A stretch of 64,000 bases of DNA from Brachybacterium timonense (GCF_900258505.1 NZ_LT984895.1:895951-959950); one strand, 5' to 3'. Counted from the first letter of the stretch, positions 9,720 through 18,841 are shown. Notes: generated by a model not told the origin, from the letters alone. Translations and numbers: made by a program.

Positions 9720-9990
9720 GTGATGCCCCGCCGACGCAGTCTGCTCCTGACACCTGTCACATTCTGTCTCGCGGCCTGTGGGCCGAGGAGCGGCACTGAC
9801 GAGGATCCGCCGCCGCCGGCCCCCTCTGTCGACCCGCTCGCGAGGGGTGACTGGATCCACTGCCGTTGCTGCTGGTGTCCGGGCGGACGGACAGCAGCGG
9901 TGGTCATGGTGGTCACGGACAGGCCAATCCCCGGTGCACATGGCCCGTCGGCACCTACAGTGAAGCGATGGACGGGCCCCGGCGTTCGCC
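9720..9990 (+). pseudogene. Possible lipoprotein remnant between hutI and hutH
   Basis: From ATG 9723 the frame gives a convincing lipoprotein leader (MPRRRSLLLTPVTFCLAACG, lipobox LAAC) and a Pro-rich start. It then continues as low-quality, Cys/Arg/Trp-rich sequence and stays open into hutH. After about 9850 another frame (GGHGGHGQANPRCTWPVGTY) looks more protein-like. The simplest reading is a small secreted lipoprotein broken by a frameshift; a non-coding gap is the alternative. It occupies most of the 347-base gap 9710-10056. Confidence 0.3.
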
Positions 9991-10056
9991 GACGTCCGGT
10001 CCCCGACAACACGCAGAGCGAGCCGAGCGAACAGGACCATCAGAAGGAGACACGCG

Positions 10057-11610
10057 ATGAGCGACGAGACCATGACAGTGCGCCTGGGTGCAGGCACGCT
10101 CGCCGCCGAGGATGTCCTCGCCGTTGCGCGGCGCCGAGCACGCGTGGACCTCGACCCGGCCGCACGCGAGCGCGTGGCCGCGGTCCGTGCCCATGTCGAT
10201 GCCCTCGCCGCCCCCGGTCACAAGCCCGTCTACGGCGTCTCCACCGGGTTCGGCGCCCTCGCCGACACGGCGATCGCGCCCGAGATGCGCAGCGCCCTGC
10301 AGCGCTCCCTGATCCGCTCCCACGCTGCCGGCACCGGGCCGGAGGTGGAGCCGGAGGTCGTGCGTGCTCTCATGCTGCTGCGTGCCCGCACCCTCGCCTC
10401 TGGCCGCACCGGTGTGCGCCCTGAGGTGCTGGAGACCATGATCGCCCTGCTCAATGCACAGATCACCCCAATCGTGCACGAATACGGCTCGCTCGGGTGC
10501 TCCGGTGACCTCGCGCCACTCGCCCACTGCGCGCTCGTGCTCATGGGGGAGGGGCGTGCCCGCGGCGCCGACGGCCGCGAACGCCCCGTGAAGGACCTTC
10601 TGGCCGACGCTGGCATCACCCCGATCGAGCTGGCGGAGAAGGAGGGGCTGGCCCTCATCAACGGCACCGACGGCATGCTGGGCATGCTGCTCATGGCCAT
10701 CGCTGACCTCGATGAGCTCGTGAAGGTCGCCGACGTCACCTGCTCGCTCAGCGTGCAGGGACTGCGCGGCCGCGACACCGTTTTCCATCCCGAACTGCAC
10801 ACGCCTCTGCGCCCGCACCCCGGGCAGGCGGACGCCGCCGCCAACATCCTGGCCCTGCTCGAGGGTTCCGACATCATCGCCGACGTTGCCGCTGAAGGCT
10901 CCCGTGTTCAGGACGCCTACTCACTGCGCTGCGCCCCGCAGGTGGCCGGCGGCGTGCGCGACACGATCGAGCACGCCCGTACCGTCGCCGAGCGTGAGCT
11001 CGCCGCCGCCATCGACAACCCTGTCGTGCTTGAGGACGGCACCGTCACCTCCAACGGCAACTTCCACGGCGCCCCCGTGGCGTACGTGCTGGACTTCCTT
11101 GCCGTCGTCGCCGCTGACCTCGCCTCCATCGCGGAGCGGCGCACCGACCGGATGCTCGACAAGGCCCGCTCCCATGGCCTGCCGCCGTTCCTGGCCGACG
11201 ACCCCGGTGTCGACTCCGGTTTCATGATCGCCCAGTACACCCAGGCCGCTCTGGTCGCGGATATGAAGCGCCTGGCTGTGCCGGCGAGCGTCGACTCGAT
11301 CCCGTCGTCGGCGATGCAGGAAGACCATGTCTCCATGGGGTGGCATGCGGCCCGCAAGCTCCGCACGAGCGTGGACAACCTGCGCCGCGTGCTCGCCATC
11401 GAACTGCTCACGGCAGCCCGCGCCTGCGACCTGCGCGCACCACTGGCCCCGTCGGCCGCAGGTGCGGCGGCGATCGCGGTGCTGCGCGGCACGGTCGACG
11501 GGCCCGGGCCTGACGCGTTCCTCGCGCCCGACATCGCGGAAGCAGAGGCGCGCTTGGCCGACGGTTCCGTGCTCGAAGCGGTTCAGAGCGTCATCGGCGA
11601 GCTGCGCTGA
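10057..11610 (+). CDS. hutH: Histidine ammonia-lyase
   Basis: 517 residues from ATG 10057 with AGAAGGAG upstream. It deaminates L-histidine to trans-urocanate, the first Hut step. The MIO-forming triad Ala-Ser-Gly is not in its usual form. The segment that normally reads GSVGASGDLAPLAH here reads YGSLGCSGDLAPLAH, that is Cys-Ser-Gly, a known variant able to form the MIO cofactor. Other signatures are YGVSTGFGALAD, ALINGTDGML, QDAYSLRCAPQV, and DNPVV / SNGNFHG. A hairpin terminator follows. Confidence 0.96.
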   Translation: MSDETMTVRLGAGTLAAEDVLAVARRRARVDLDPAARERVAAVRAHVDALAAPGHKPVYGVSTGFGALADTAIAPEMRSALQRSLIRSHAAGTGPEVEPEVVRALMLLRARTLASGRTGVRPEVLETMIALLNAQITPIVHEYGSLGCSGDLAPLAHCALVLMGEGRARGADGRERPVKDLLADAGITPIELAEKEGLALINGTDGMLGMLLMAIADLDELVKVADVTCSLSVQGLRGRDTVFHPELHTPLRPHPGQADAAANILALLEGSDIIADVAAEGSRVQDAYSLRCAPQVAGGVRDTIEHARTVAERELAAAIDNPVVLEDGTVTSNGNFHGAPVAYVLDFLAVVAADLASIAERRTDRMLDKARSHGLPPFLADDPGVDSGFMIAQYTQAALVADMKRLAVPASVDSIPSSAMQEDHVSMGWHAARKLRTSVDNLRRVLAIELLTAARACDLRAPLAPSAAGAAAIAVLRGTVDGPGPDAFLAPDIAEAEARLADGSVLEAVQSVIGELR

Positions 11611-11617
11611 GCGAACC

Positions 11618-11643
11618 AGGGCCCGGTCCTGTGACCGGGCCCT
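11618..11643 (+). terminator. Hairpin terminator after hutH
   Basis: Perfect 11-bp inverted repeat, AGGGCCCGGTC at 11618-11628 and GACCGGGCCCT at 11633-11643, 4-base loop, eight bases after the hutH stop. Confidence 0.85.
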
Positions 11644-11664
11644 GACCAGCGGAATGCACAGAGA

Positions 11665-12133
11665 TCACATGTGCACGAGGATCTTCACCTCGGTCTCGCC
11701 GTGGTCACGAAGGCGCGTGTAGCCGTCCTCGACGATGTTCTCGACGTGGATCTTCCTGGTGATGAACTTCGAGAGGTCGAGCTTGTCGCTGCGGGCCAGC
11801 TCGATCGCCTCCACGTGGTCGTTCGCATAGCCGATGGAGCCACCGACGACCTTGTCACCCATGATCAGCTGACCGGTGAGGTCCAGTTCCACCGGATTGA
11901 CGTGGATCGCGACCACCTTGAGACGTCCGCCCGGTCGCAGGGACGCCAGCAGCGCGTCGACCACCGGCGCAGAGGTTGTACTGGTTCGCGCGGCACGGTG
12001 GGCACTGGCCGCAGACCATCAGCGGCTCCACGACGACGTTGTCGCCGACGGCGAGACCCTCAACGCCCTCACCCACCTCGGTGATGGTGCCGGAGAACTC
12101 GTGACCGAAGACTACCGGCAGCTGCTCACCAGA
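11665..12133 (-). pseudogene. Zinc alcohol/2,3-butanediol dehydrogenase remnant
   Basis: Reading leftwards, one frame gives PLSGEQLPVVFGHEFSG, VEPLMVCGQCPPCRANQYN and LCA, the catalytic-zinc and structural-zinc regions of a medium-chain dehydrogenase. At about 11966 the frame shifts into VVDALLASLRPGGRL... and continues to a normal C-terminus ending TEVKILVHM. The N-terminal 60 or so residues are absent, with an in-frame stop at about 12152. Roughly 130 residues of the NAD-binding core are missing at the junction. The motif pattern fits 2,3-butanediol dehydrogenase-like enzymes. It is a clear deletion derivative, not a working gene. Confidence 0.85.
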
Positions 12134-12187
12134 GAGGGGTACGGCGCATCAACCGGCGCCGGCGCGTGACCGGGCATGCATATCTCG

Positions 12188-12199
12188 TGACCACGGTCA
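12188..12199. promoter_or_regulatory. TGACC-AC-GGTCA palindrome before the two-component operon
   Basis: TGACC and GGTCA arms with a 2-base centre, followed by TGGG and CGC, centred about 44 bases before the sensor kinase start. A near-identical site (TGACC-GT-GGTCATGGG) lies before the CPBP protease gene at 17527-17544. Inverted repeats of this size are typical for LuxR/NarL-type response regulators, so autoregulation is plausible. Confidence 0.45.
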
Positions 12200-12236
12200 T
12201 GGGACGCAGCCCGACACCAGACCATACGGTGGGCGG

Positions 12237-13589
12237 GTGACCTCGAGCGATATCGGTGCAACAGCAGTGGGGAGGGAACGTTCCCTCCCGATCCGTCGGC
12301 TGTTGCGTGCCCTGCAGATCATGGCTGTGTTGTGCATGCTGACCTCGGCAGTGCATAACTATGGTCTCGCTCTGCACGGCGGTGAGGACTGGGCTGCATA
12401 CCGTTGGGACACCGGCGATCTGCATGCCGTGCAGGCCGTTGTCGTCTCCCTGCTGTGGCTGCTGCGTGGGCGTATGCGCACCCGGCGTTCCCGAGCCGCT
12501 GTCGCCTTCCTCGCTGTCCTTGCCGTGATGCCCATGTTCATGATCGGCAGGATCGCCGAAGCCGGGTTCATGATCCCCGTGCTTCTGGTGGCCTACGCCC
12601 TCGTGGTGCTGGACGGCTGGATGCGCGCGGCGCTGATCCTGGCTGGGCTCGAGTGCCTGAGCGCCATCGCTGTACATCTGATGGTGCGACCAAGTCCGGT
12701 GGGCTTGGTGATCGGCATGGCCAACGCGGCACCGGTGTTCGTCCTGCTCATGATCGGAATCGTGCTCGGGGCTGCCCTGGCCGCCTATGAACAGGGCCGA
12801 CGAAGCGACGAGCAAACCATCGCCGAGCGCGACGATGCGCTCCAACAACTCGAGGACGCCCTGGCCCAGCTGCACAGCCAAGCGCAGACCGAGAAGGAGC
12901 TGATGCTCGCCGATGAGCGGGCACGCTCCGCCCGGGACCTGCACGACGGCCTGGGACACCGGCTCACGCTGATCTCCATGAGCCTGGACTATGCACGCCG
13001 CATGCGTGAGCGGGATGCAGCGGCGGCCTGGTCCGAGGTCGACACTGCCGCCCAGACATCTGCCGATGCCCTCACCGAGATGCGTACCTGGGTGCGAGCG
13101 CTCAGCCCTGTGCGCGACCGGAATGCGACCGGCACCGCCGCGATCGACGCCATCGCCGAATCCTTCCGCGGCACCGGCCTCGACGTTGCTCTGGAGCGCA
13201 GCGGCCCGGAGCCGATTCTCGACGAGGACACTTCGCTGCTGATCTACCGCGCCGTGCAGGAGGGCCTGACCAATGCACTGCGCCACGGACGGGCGCGGCA
13301 GGTGCGGATGCGCGTGGAAACAACGGCCGACACCGTTCACCTCACCCTGCGCAACGACCTCGATGCGGCCGCCCGGGCAGCGATCCCCGTCGGCCCCCTC
13401 GCCCCCGGCTTCGGCCTGCGCGGGCTCACCGACCGGGCCGACGCTCTTGGTGGCGACGTGCGAGCCTGCCGCGACGGCGACGAGGTTGAGCTGCGCGTCA
13501 CCGTACCGTCCCCGGCCACACGCGGCGCGGTCGCCCCCGTTCGCCCGTGCGATTCTGTGCCGACCGCCGCCCAGGAGGCGACACGATGA
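12237..13589 (+). CDS. Sensor histidine kinase (HisKA_3 / DesK-LiaS-NarX class)
   Basis: 450 residues from GTG 12237. The N-terminal 190 residues hold about five to six membrane segments with very short loops, suggesting an intramembrane sensor. A coiled coil follows (about 185-222). The dimerisation/phosphoacceptor motif is ARDLHDGLGHRL with His 236, and the GHKL ATPase domain ends with GFGLRGLTDRADALGG. The class signals membrane state or cell-envelope stress in many Gram-positives; the ligand is unknown here. It overlaps the response regulator by ATGA. Confidence 0.9.
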   Translation: MTSSDIGATAVGRERSLPIRRLLRALQIMAVLCMLTSAVHNYGLALHGGEDWAAYRWDTGDLHAVQAVVVSLLWLLRGRMRTRRSRAAVAFLAVLAVMPMFMIGRIAEAGFMIPVLLVAYALVVLDGWMRAALILAGLECLSAIAVHLMVRPSPVGLVIGMANAAPVFVLLMIGIVLGAALAAYEQGRRSDEQTIAERDDALQQLEDALAQLHSQAQTEKELMLADERARSARDLHDGLGHRLTLISMSLDYARRMRERDAAAAWSEVDTAAQTSADALTEMRTWVRALSPVRDRNATGTAAIDAIAESFRGTGLDVALERSGPEPILDEDTSLLIYRAVQEGLTNALRHGRARQVRMRVETTADTVHLTLRNDLDAAARAAIPVGPLAPGFGLRGLTDRADALGGDVRACRDGDEVELRVTVPSPATRGAVAPVRPCDSVPTAAQEATR

Positions 13590-14233
13590 CCGACTCGACA
13601 CCACTGCGGATCCTGCTGGTCGATGACCAGCAGCTGCTGCGCCGCGGCCTCATGATGCTGCTATCCACCGTGGACGGCCTCGAGGTCGTCGACCAGGCGG
13701 CCGACGGCGCCGAGGCACTCGCCCGCATCCCGGCCGCCCGCCCCGATGTGGTGCTCTCCGACGTGCGGATGCCGGGCATGGATGGCCTCGAGCTCGTCGA
13801 GCGATGCCGAGAAGCGCACCCCGGACTGCCCGTGCTCCTGCTGACCACCTTCGATGACGAGCCCGTCGTGCGCGGCGCACTCGCCGCCGGCGCCGCGGGA
13901 TTCCTACTGAAGGACACCTCCACCGACGCTCTCGCCCAGGCGATCCGCTCTGTGGCAGATGGCGGTATGGTCCTGGACCCGCGCGTGGCACGCATCGCCA
14001 TGACGCCCGCGACGGAGTCGGAGTCTGATCCTGATGAGCTCGCCGTGCTCACCCGCATGGAGCGTCTGGTCGCGCAGCAGGTCGCCGAGGGCCGCACGAA
14101 CAGTGAGATCGCCGCCGACCTCGTGCTCGCTGAAGGCACCGTGAAGAACCACGTCTCCGCGCTGCTGCGCAAGCTCGACGCCCGCGACCGCACAGCACTG
14201 GCCCTCATGCTCTACAAGACGTTGCACGGCTGA
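13586..14233 (+). CDS. LuxR/NarL-family response regulator
   Basis: 215 residues from ATG 13586, with AGGAGG eight bases upstream and overlapping the kinase stop. The receiver domain (residues 1-120) has LLVDDQQLLRRG, phosphoacceptor Asp 59 (SDVRMPGMDG), the switch Thr in LLTTFDD and Lys in FLLKD. The C-terminal HTH contains RTNSEIAADLVLAEGTVKNHVSALLRKL. Cognate partner of the upstream kinase; likely activates or represses membrane-related genes. Confidence 0.93.
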   Translation: MTDSTPLRILLVDDQQLLRRGLMMLLSTVDGLEVVDQAADGAEALARIPAARPDVVLSDVRMPGMDGLELVERCREAHPGLPVLLLTTFDDEPVVRGALAAGAAGFLLKDTSTDALAQAIRSVADGGMVLDPRVARIAMTPATESESDPDELAVLTRMERLVAQQVAEGRTNSEIAADLVLAEGTVKNHVSALLRKLDARDRTALALMLYKTLHG

Positions 14234-14272
14234 GCACAGCGGCGCCCGGTCCACGAGAGCTCAGCACGATGG

Positions 14273-16012
14273 TCACCGCGGAATGTTGCGCACGTTCGAA
14301 CGCGCCATGTCGACCATCTTGCCGACGCCGCCGCCGAGCACCACCTTGGTGGAGCTCATGGCGAAACCACGGATCTGGTGCGCGGTGATCTTCGGCGGCA
14401 TCGACAGCGCCAGCGGATCGGTGACCACGTCGATCAGCACCGGACCCTTCTTTTTCAGGGCTGCGGCGAGCTCCTTCTTCAGCTTCTTCGGATCGGTGAT
14501 CCGTACCGACTCGATGCCAGCGCCCTTGGCGATCGCGGCGAAATCCACCTTCTCGTGATCGGTCTCGTGATCCGGGAGCCCCTCCACGAGCATCTCCAGC
14601 TTCACCATGCCCAGGGACGAGTTGTTGAACACGACGATCTTGGTGTCCAGCTGGTGCAGCTTCACCGTGAGCAGCTCGCCCATCAGCATGCCCAGGCCAC
14701 CGTCGCCACTCATGGAGATCACCTGTCGGCCCGGCTGCGAGGCAGCCGCACCGATCGCCTGCGGCAGGGCATTGGCCATGGTGCCGTGATGCCAGGAACC
14801 GAAGATGCGGCGCTTGCCGTTGGGGGAGATGTAGCGGGCGCCCCACACATTGCACATACCGGTATCCACGGTGAACACGGCGTCGTCGTCGGCCAGCTCG
14901 TCCAGAACGGACGCCACGTACTCGGGGTGGATCGGCTTCATCCGCCCCACATTCTTGGTGTACGCGGCCACCACGCCGGTCAGTGCCTTCTCGTGCTTGC
15001 GCAGCATCGAGTTCAGGAACTTCCGGTTCTTCTTCGCCTTCACCATCGGCATCAGGGCGCGAAGGGTGAGCGCCACATCGCCGTGGATGCCGAGATCCAG
15101 CGGGATGCGACGGCCGAGCCGGGAGGCATCGGCGTCGACCTGCACAACCTTCGGGCCGTCCTCAGGCAGGAACTCGGAGTAGGGGAAATCGGTGCCCAGC
15201 AGGATCAGCAGATCGCACTCGTGGGTCGCCTCGTAGGCGGCGCCGTAGCCCAGTAAACCGGACATGCCCACGTCGAAGGGGTTGTCGTACTGGATGAACT
15301 CCTTGCCGCCGAAGGCGTGGCCGATCGGTGCCTTCACCAGCTCTGCCAGCTCCAGCACCTCACTGCGGGCACCGGCTACACCGGCGCCGCAGAACAGGGT
15401 GACCTTCTGTGCGCGATCCACCAGGGTAGCGAGCTCGGACACCGCATCCGGGTGGGGCGCGACCGCGCCGAAGCGGGTGGTCAGTGTGCGGGTGAACGCG
15501 CCGTCGACCTCCTGGTCGGCCACGTCCCCGGGCAGAACCAGCACGGAGACGCCGCGCTCGGCCAGAGCGGTCTGGGCGGCGATGTGCAGCATCTTCGTGC
15601 CGTGCTCGCCGGAGTTGATCATCTCGCAGAACGCCGAGCACTCCTGGAACAGCTTCTCCGGGTGGGTCTCCTGGAAGAATCCGGTGCCGATCTTGTCGGA
15701 GGGGATGTGCGAGGCCAGCGCCAGCACGGGCGCTCCGTCGCGGTGGGCGTCGTACAGGCCCTGGATCAGGTGGGTGTTGCCAGGGCCGCAGGATCCGGCG
15801 CACACGGCGAGCTTCCCGGTGATACGGGCCTCGGCGCCGGCAGCGAAGGCGGCGGCCTCCTCATTGCGCACATGCACCCATTCGATGCCGTCGGTGGTGC
15901 GCACCGCGTCGACGACCGGGTTGAGGGAGTCGCCCACGACGCCGTAAATGCGCTCGACCCCCATCTCTTGCAGCTGGGTCACGAGCAGTCGGGCCAGCGA
16001 AACCTTCGCCAC
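14273..16012 (-). CDS. poxB: Pyruvate oxidase / pyruvate:quinone dehydrogenase (ThDP enzyme)
   Basis: 579 residues, matching PoxB/Pqo length. Order of domains: ThDP Pyr domain (MAKVSLARLLVTQLQEMGVE..., with Glu in VRNEEAAAFAAGAEA), central FAD-type domain, and ThDP PP domain with SGDGGLGMLMGELLT and the metal-binding NNSSLGMVKLE. The C-terminus would be the lipid-activated membrane-docking part. It oxidises pyruvate to acetate and CO2, passing electrons to quinones. SD AAGGATGAG precedes ATG 16012. It is convergent with the response regulator. Acetolactate synthase is the main alternative, but the sequence resembles Pox. Confidence 0.9.
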   Translation of the reverse strand: MAKVSLARLLVTQLQEMGVERIYGVVGDSLNPVVDAVRTTDGIEWVHVRNEEAAAFAAGAEARITGKLAVCAGSCGPGNTHLIQGLYDAHRDGAPVLALASHIPSDKIGTGFFQETHPEKLFQECSAFCEMINSGEHGTKMLHIAAQTALAERGVSVLVLPGDVADQEVDGAFTRTLTTRFGAVAPHPDAVSELATLVDRAQKVTLFCGAGVAGARSEVLELAELVKAPIGHAFGGKEFIQYDNPFDVGMSGLLGYGAAYEATHECDLLILLGTDFPYSEFLPEDGPKVVQVDADASRLGRRIPLDLGIHGDVALTLRALMPMVKAKKNRKFLNSMLRKHEKALTGVVAAYTKNVGRMKPIHPEYVASVLDELADDDAVFTVDTGMCNVWGARYISPNGKRRIFGSWHHGTMANALPQAIGAAASQPGRQVISMSGDGGLGMLMGELLTVKLHQLDTKIVVFNNSSLGMVKLEMLVEGLPDHETDHEKVDFAAIAKGAGIESVRITDPKKLKKELAAALKKKGPVLIDVVTDPLALSMPPKITAHQIRGFAMSSTKVVLGGGVGKMVDMARSNVRNIPR

Positions 16013-16421
16013 GTCTCATCCTTCCGGTGGCCGCGCCAACGGACGCGGCATGATCAGGAGCACACGGGCCGCCGTCGGGGCCGAAGGGCCCGCGTCCACG
16101 ACGGTACGCCGCTCCAGCAGCACATTCAGAATTGTGTCGACGACGTCACGGTGAGCGCGTGGGGCCGATCACGTCGGTTCATGCAGGCCAGGCCCGCGGC
16201 CGGGGCAGACAGGTGGGGTCAGGCCCACGGCGTGGTCAGCATGGACCGCACGGTTGGGGCTGCGAGCGCCGGTGCGCTGATCTGTTGCCGTGGCGATGTG
16301 CTTCGGGGTGGCGGCGTCAGGGGTGGGAGAGCGGGCGCCGACGTGACGCGGTGCTGGCGAGGCGCATGGATGGGAGCCTGTGCCGGCGAGCGGGCGTCGA
16401 CGGGACCCGTCGCTCGCGGAC

Positions 16422-17489
16422 TTAGCGACCGTAGGGGCCCTGCTCGGCAACCTCCGCCCAGCGGGAGGCCGGGATTCGGACCGCGATCACGAGGCCCAGC
16501 GCGAGGTGGGCCAGGCCCAACACCAGGTGCACCGGGATGCCCCAGGGCAGCTCCAGCAGGATCACTCCGGCCACAGCGTTGCCGACGTGGAACCCGCCGT
16601 GGATGCCGATGGCAGCCCAGACGCTGCGCATGGCGATCGCCAGGTAGCCGGCGGAGACGCCGAAGCCGAAGGGGATCAGCAGGTAGACGAGGTGATCGAG
16701 CAGGTTCTGCTGTCCGCCGGTCGAGGTCAGGTGCGGGATGCAGAAGGCGAAGGCGCTCAGCCACACCGCGGCATGCGGGCGGCGGGCCAGGGACTGCATG
16801 AGATAGCCGCGGAACAGCAGCTCCTCACCGATGCCCTGCAGCACGTAGGCGCGCACCAGCAGCATGATGAGGGTCAGGACGATCAGCAGCGGCCCCATCG
16901 GCCCGGCCTCCACCCCTGCAGCGCCGGCAGCTTCCATCGGAGCGCCGAGCCCGGCCACTGCGGCGACGCCGTACCCGGCCACCGCGATCACGACGGCGAG
17001 CATGGTGCCGATGCCGAGAGCCTTGGCAGCGTTGCGGTTCCAGGTCAGGCCAAGGGCGCGGAAGGGGCGACGGTCCACCCAGCGCACCAGAGCCCACGAG
17101 AACAGCAGATAGGCGATCAGCGGCAGGGTCCAGCAGGCGATCCGTACCACCATAGCGATCTCGTCGGTCTGCCAGAACAAATCCTGCTTCCCGAACAGGG
17201 AGAGGACACCCAGGCCCAGGAGCGTCGCGCTCGCGGCCGGGATGATCAGGAAAGCGGTCAGCAGGATGCGGGCCCAGGCCGGCAGGCGAGGCGGCAGATC
17301 GGTGCGGCGCTCGCCGTCCGGCGAAGTTGGCGCGGAACGCGGGGGCGTGGGGCTGTCAGGGCGGGCGGTGTTGTCGATTCCGCCTGTGGCGGCAGAGCAT
17401 GCGGGAGCGGGACGGTGTGGATGGCTCATCGATGTCATGCCTGCGACGCTACGGAGCAGAGCCTGCCCCTCAGCAGTGGCGGCCGTCAT
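16422..17489 (-). CDS. CPBP-family intramembrane metalloprotease
   Basis: 355 residues from ATG 17489 (GGAGG just upstream, though closely spaced); ATGs at 17438 and 17429 are alternatives, since the first 45 residues are not conserved-looking. Seven to eight membrane segments. The CPBP/Abi signature is complete: GEELLFRGYLMQS (Glu-Glu-x3-Arg), a His in CIPHLTS and HGGFHVGNAV (His-x3-Asn class). This family includes CAAX-like proteases and bacteriocin-immunity proteins. A palindrome shared with the two-component operon sits upstream. The 409-base gap on its 3' side (16013-16421) holds no gene I can support. Confidence 0.88.
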   Translation of the reverse strand: MTAATAEGQALLRSVAGMTSMSHPHRPAPACSAATGGIDNTARPDSPTPPRSAPTSPDGERRTDLPPRLPAWARILLTAFLIIPAASATLLGLGVLSLFGKQDLFWQTDEIAMVVRIACWTLPLIAYLLFSWALVRWVDRRPFRALGLTWNRNAAKALGIGTMLAVVIAVAGYGVAAVAGLGAPMEAAGAAGVEAGPMGPLLIVLTLIMLLVRAYVLQGIGEELLFRGYLMQSLARRPHAAVWLSAFAFCIPHLTSTGGQQNLLDHLVYLLIPFGFGVSAGYLAIAMRSVWAAIGIHGGFHVGNAVAGVILLELPWGIPVHLVLGLAHLALGLVIAVRIPASRWAEVAEQGPYGR

Positions 17490-17526
17490 GACCTCCAGAG
17501 CAGACCCGTGACACCCGCGTGGCGAA

Positions 17527-17544
17527 CCATGACCGTGGTCATGG
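17527..17544. promoter_or_regulatory. CCATGACC-GT-GGTCATGG palindrome before the CPBP gene
   Basis: A perfect 18-bp palindrome whose core TGACC-N2-GGTCA plus the flanking TGGG matches the site at 12188-12199. It is centred about 46 bases before the first CPBP start (97 before the second). Confidence 0.45.
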
Positions 17545-17693
17545 GCGCTCGTGATCCTCTCCGGCGGATGCTTGCATCAGGAAGTGAGGCGCCCGGCCAT
17601 GCGGCGCCCCGCCCCGGCCCGCCCTTACCCGGCCCTTATTCTCGCGAACTTGGTGCGAAGAGCATGTCAAACCGCCCTGACCTGCCCCCACGG

Positions 17694-18556
17694 TTAGGTC
17701 CGGACGTTGTGCGAGTCGTCGGTTTCCATGTGATGGGTGCACTGCCGAGCGTAGTCGGCCGGTGCGAGATAGCCCAGCGATGAGTGCCTGCGGTCGTGGT
17801 TGTACTCGGTCTTCCAGTCGCTGATCACCACGCGGGCGTGGAGCAGCGAGTAGAAGGTGTTGATGTTGAGGCACTCGTCGCGGATCCTGCTGTTGAACGA
17901 CTCGATGTAGCCGTTGCGCCACGGTGACCCGGGCGGGATGTAGCTCAGGCCGGTGCGGGTGCCGGCCCAGTGCGCCATGGCCTCACTGATCAGTTCGGGC
18001 CCGTTGTCGCAGCGCAGCGTCGCTGGGGCGCCGCGGACAGCGACGAGCGCTTCGAGGTGGTCGGTGAGCTTCGTGGCGGTGATCGAACGGTCGACCAGGC
18101 CTCCGATGCATTCGCGAGTGTGCTCGTCGATGATGGAGCAGATCTTGATCGGCCGGCCGCGTTCGTCGCTGTCGAATTGGAAGTCGACCGCCCACACCAG
18201 GTTCGGCGCCGAGGCGGAGGGCGCGTCGGCGGTGGAGGCACCCACGCGTTTGCGGCGGCGACGTTGCGGCACGCGGAGGCCCTCCTCGCGCCACAGGCGT
18301 TGGATCTTCTTGTGGTTCACCATCCAGCCCTCTGCGCGGGCGTCGTGATACGCCCTGCGGTATCCCCATCGTGGGTGCTTCTTCGCGTACGCCCGGAGCC
18401 AGTCGCGTCATGCCCGGTCCGGATCCGCGGCCGTTTCCCGGTGCAGGGGGCGCCGGTAGGCGGAGCGCGACAGCCCGGCCAGACGGCACGCCATCCGCTC
18501 ACTGACCCGCAGTGCCCGGATCAGGTGAGCGACGGCGGCGCGGCGTCTGCCCGGGC
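17694..18556 (-). pseudogene. IS3 transposase OrfB (DDE) with internal stop
   Basis: The frame starts beyond the orfA stop, runs through SERMACRLAGLSRSAYRR, and meets an in-frame TGA at 18408-18410. It then continues DWLRAYAKKHPRWGYRR... to a normal end. The rve domain is intact downstream of the stop: WAVDFQFDSD (first Asp), RCDNGPEL (second Asp) and NGYIESFNSRIRDE (Glu). The family normally makes an OrfAB fusion by programmed -1 frameshifting in the orfA-orfB overlap. The stop would cut such a fusion, leaving only an internally started catalytic fragment. Confidence 0.8.
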
Positions 18557-18841
18557 CTAGAAGTTTCCCTCCGCCAACTCCTTCAGCGCGGCCTTCTCGA
18601 GCTCCGCCTCGGCCAGCAGCCGCTTCAGCGTGGCGTTCTGCTTCTCGAGCTCCTTGAGCCGTTTCGCGTCGTCGGCTTTCAGCCCGCCGTACTGGTTCCG
18701 CCACCGGTAGTACGTCTGCTCGGACACCCCGAGCTCCCGGCACACCGCCGCGACATCCTGCCCGTCAGCGAGCATCCTGTCCGCCTGCCCGAGGTTACGA
18801 ACCACCTGCTGCGGCGTGTGACGCTTCCTGCTGTTCGACAT
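18557..18841 (-). CDS. IS3 transposase OrfA (HTH)
   Basis: 94 residues from ATG 18841. N-terminal helix-turn-helix (TPQQVVRNLGQADRML, ELGVSEQTYYRWRNQYGG) followed by a leucine-zipper/coiled-coil region (KRLKELEKQNATLKRLLAEA). It binds the IS ends. The reading frame is intact, unlike its orfB partner. Confidence 0.85.
   Translation of the reverse strand: MSNSRKRHTPQQVVRNLGQADRMLADGQDVAAVCRELGVSEQTYYRWRNQYGGLKADDAKRLKELEKQNATLKRLLAEAELEKAALKELAEGNF

Noticed and set aside
16013..16421. A gene in the gap between poxB and the CPBP gene
   Set aside because: Frames here are Arg/Gly/Ala-rich, without start signals or domains; treated as non-coding.
14378..16801. Plus-strand open frames over poxB and the following gap
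   Set aside because: GC-driven shadow frames of PoxB; no domain or start signal.
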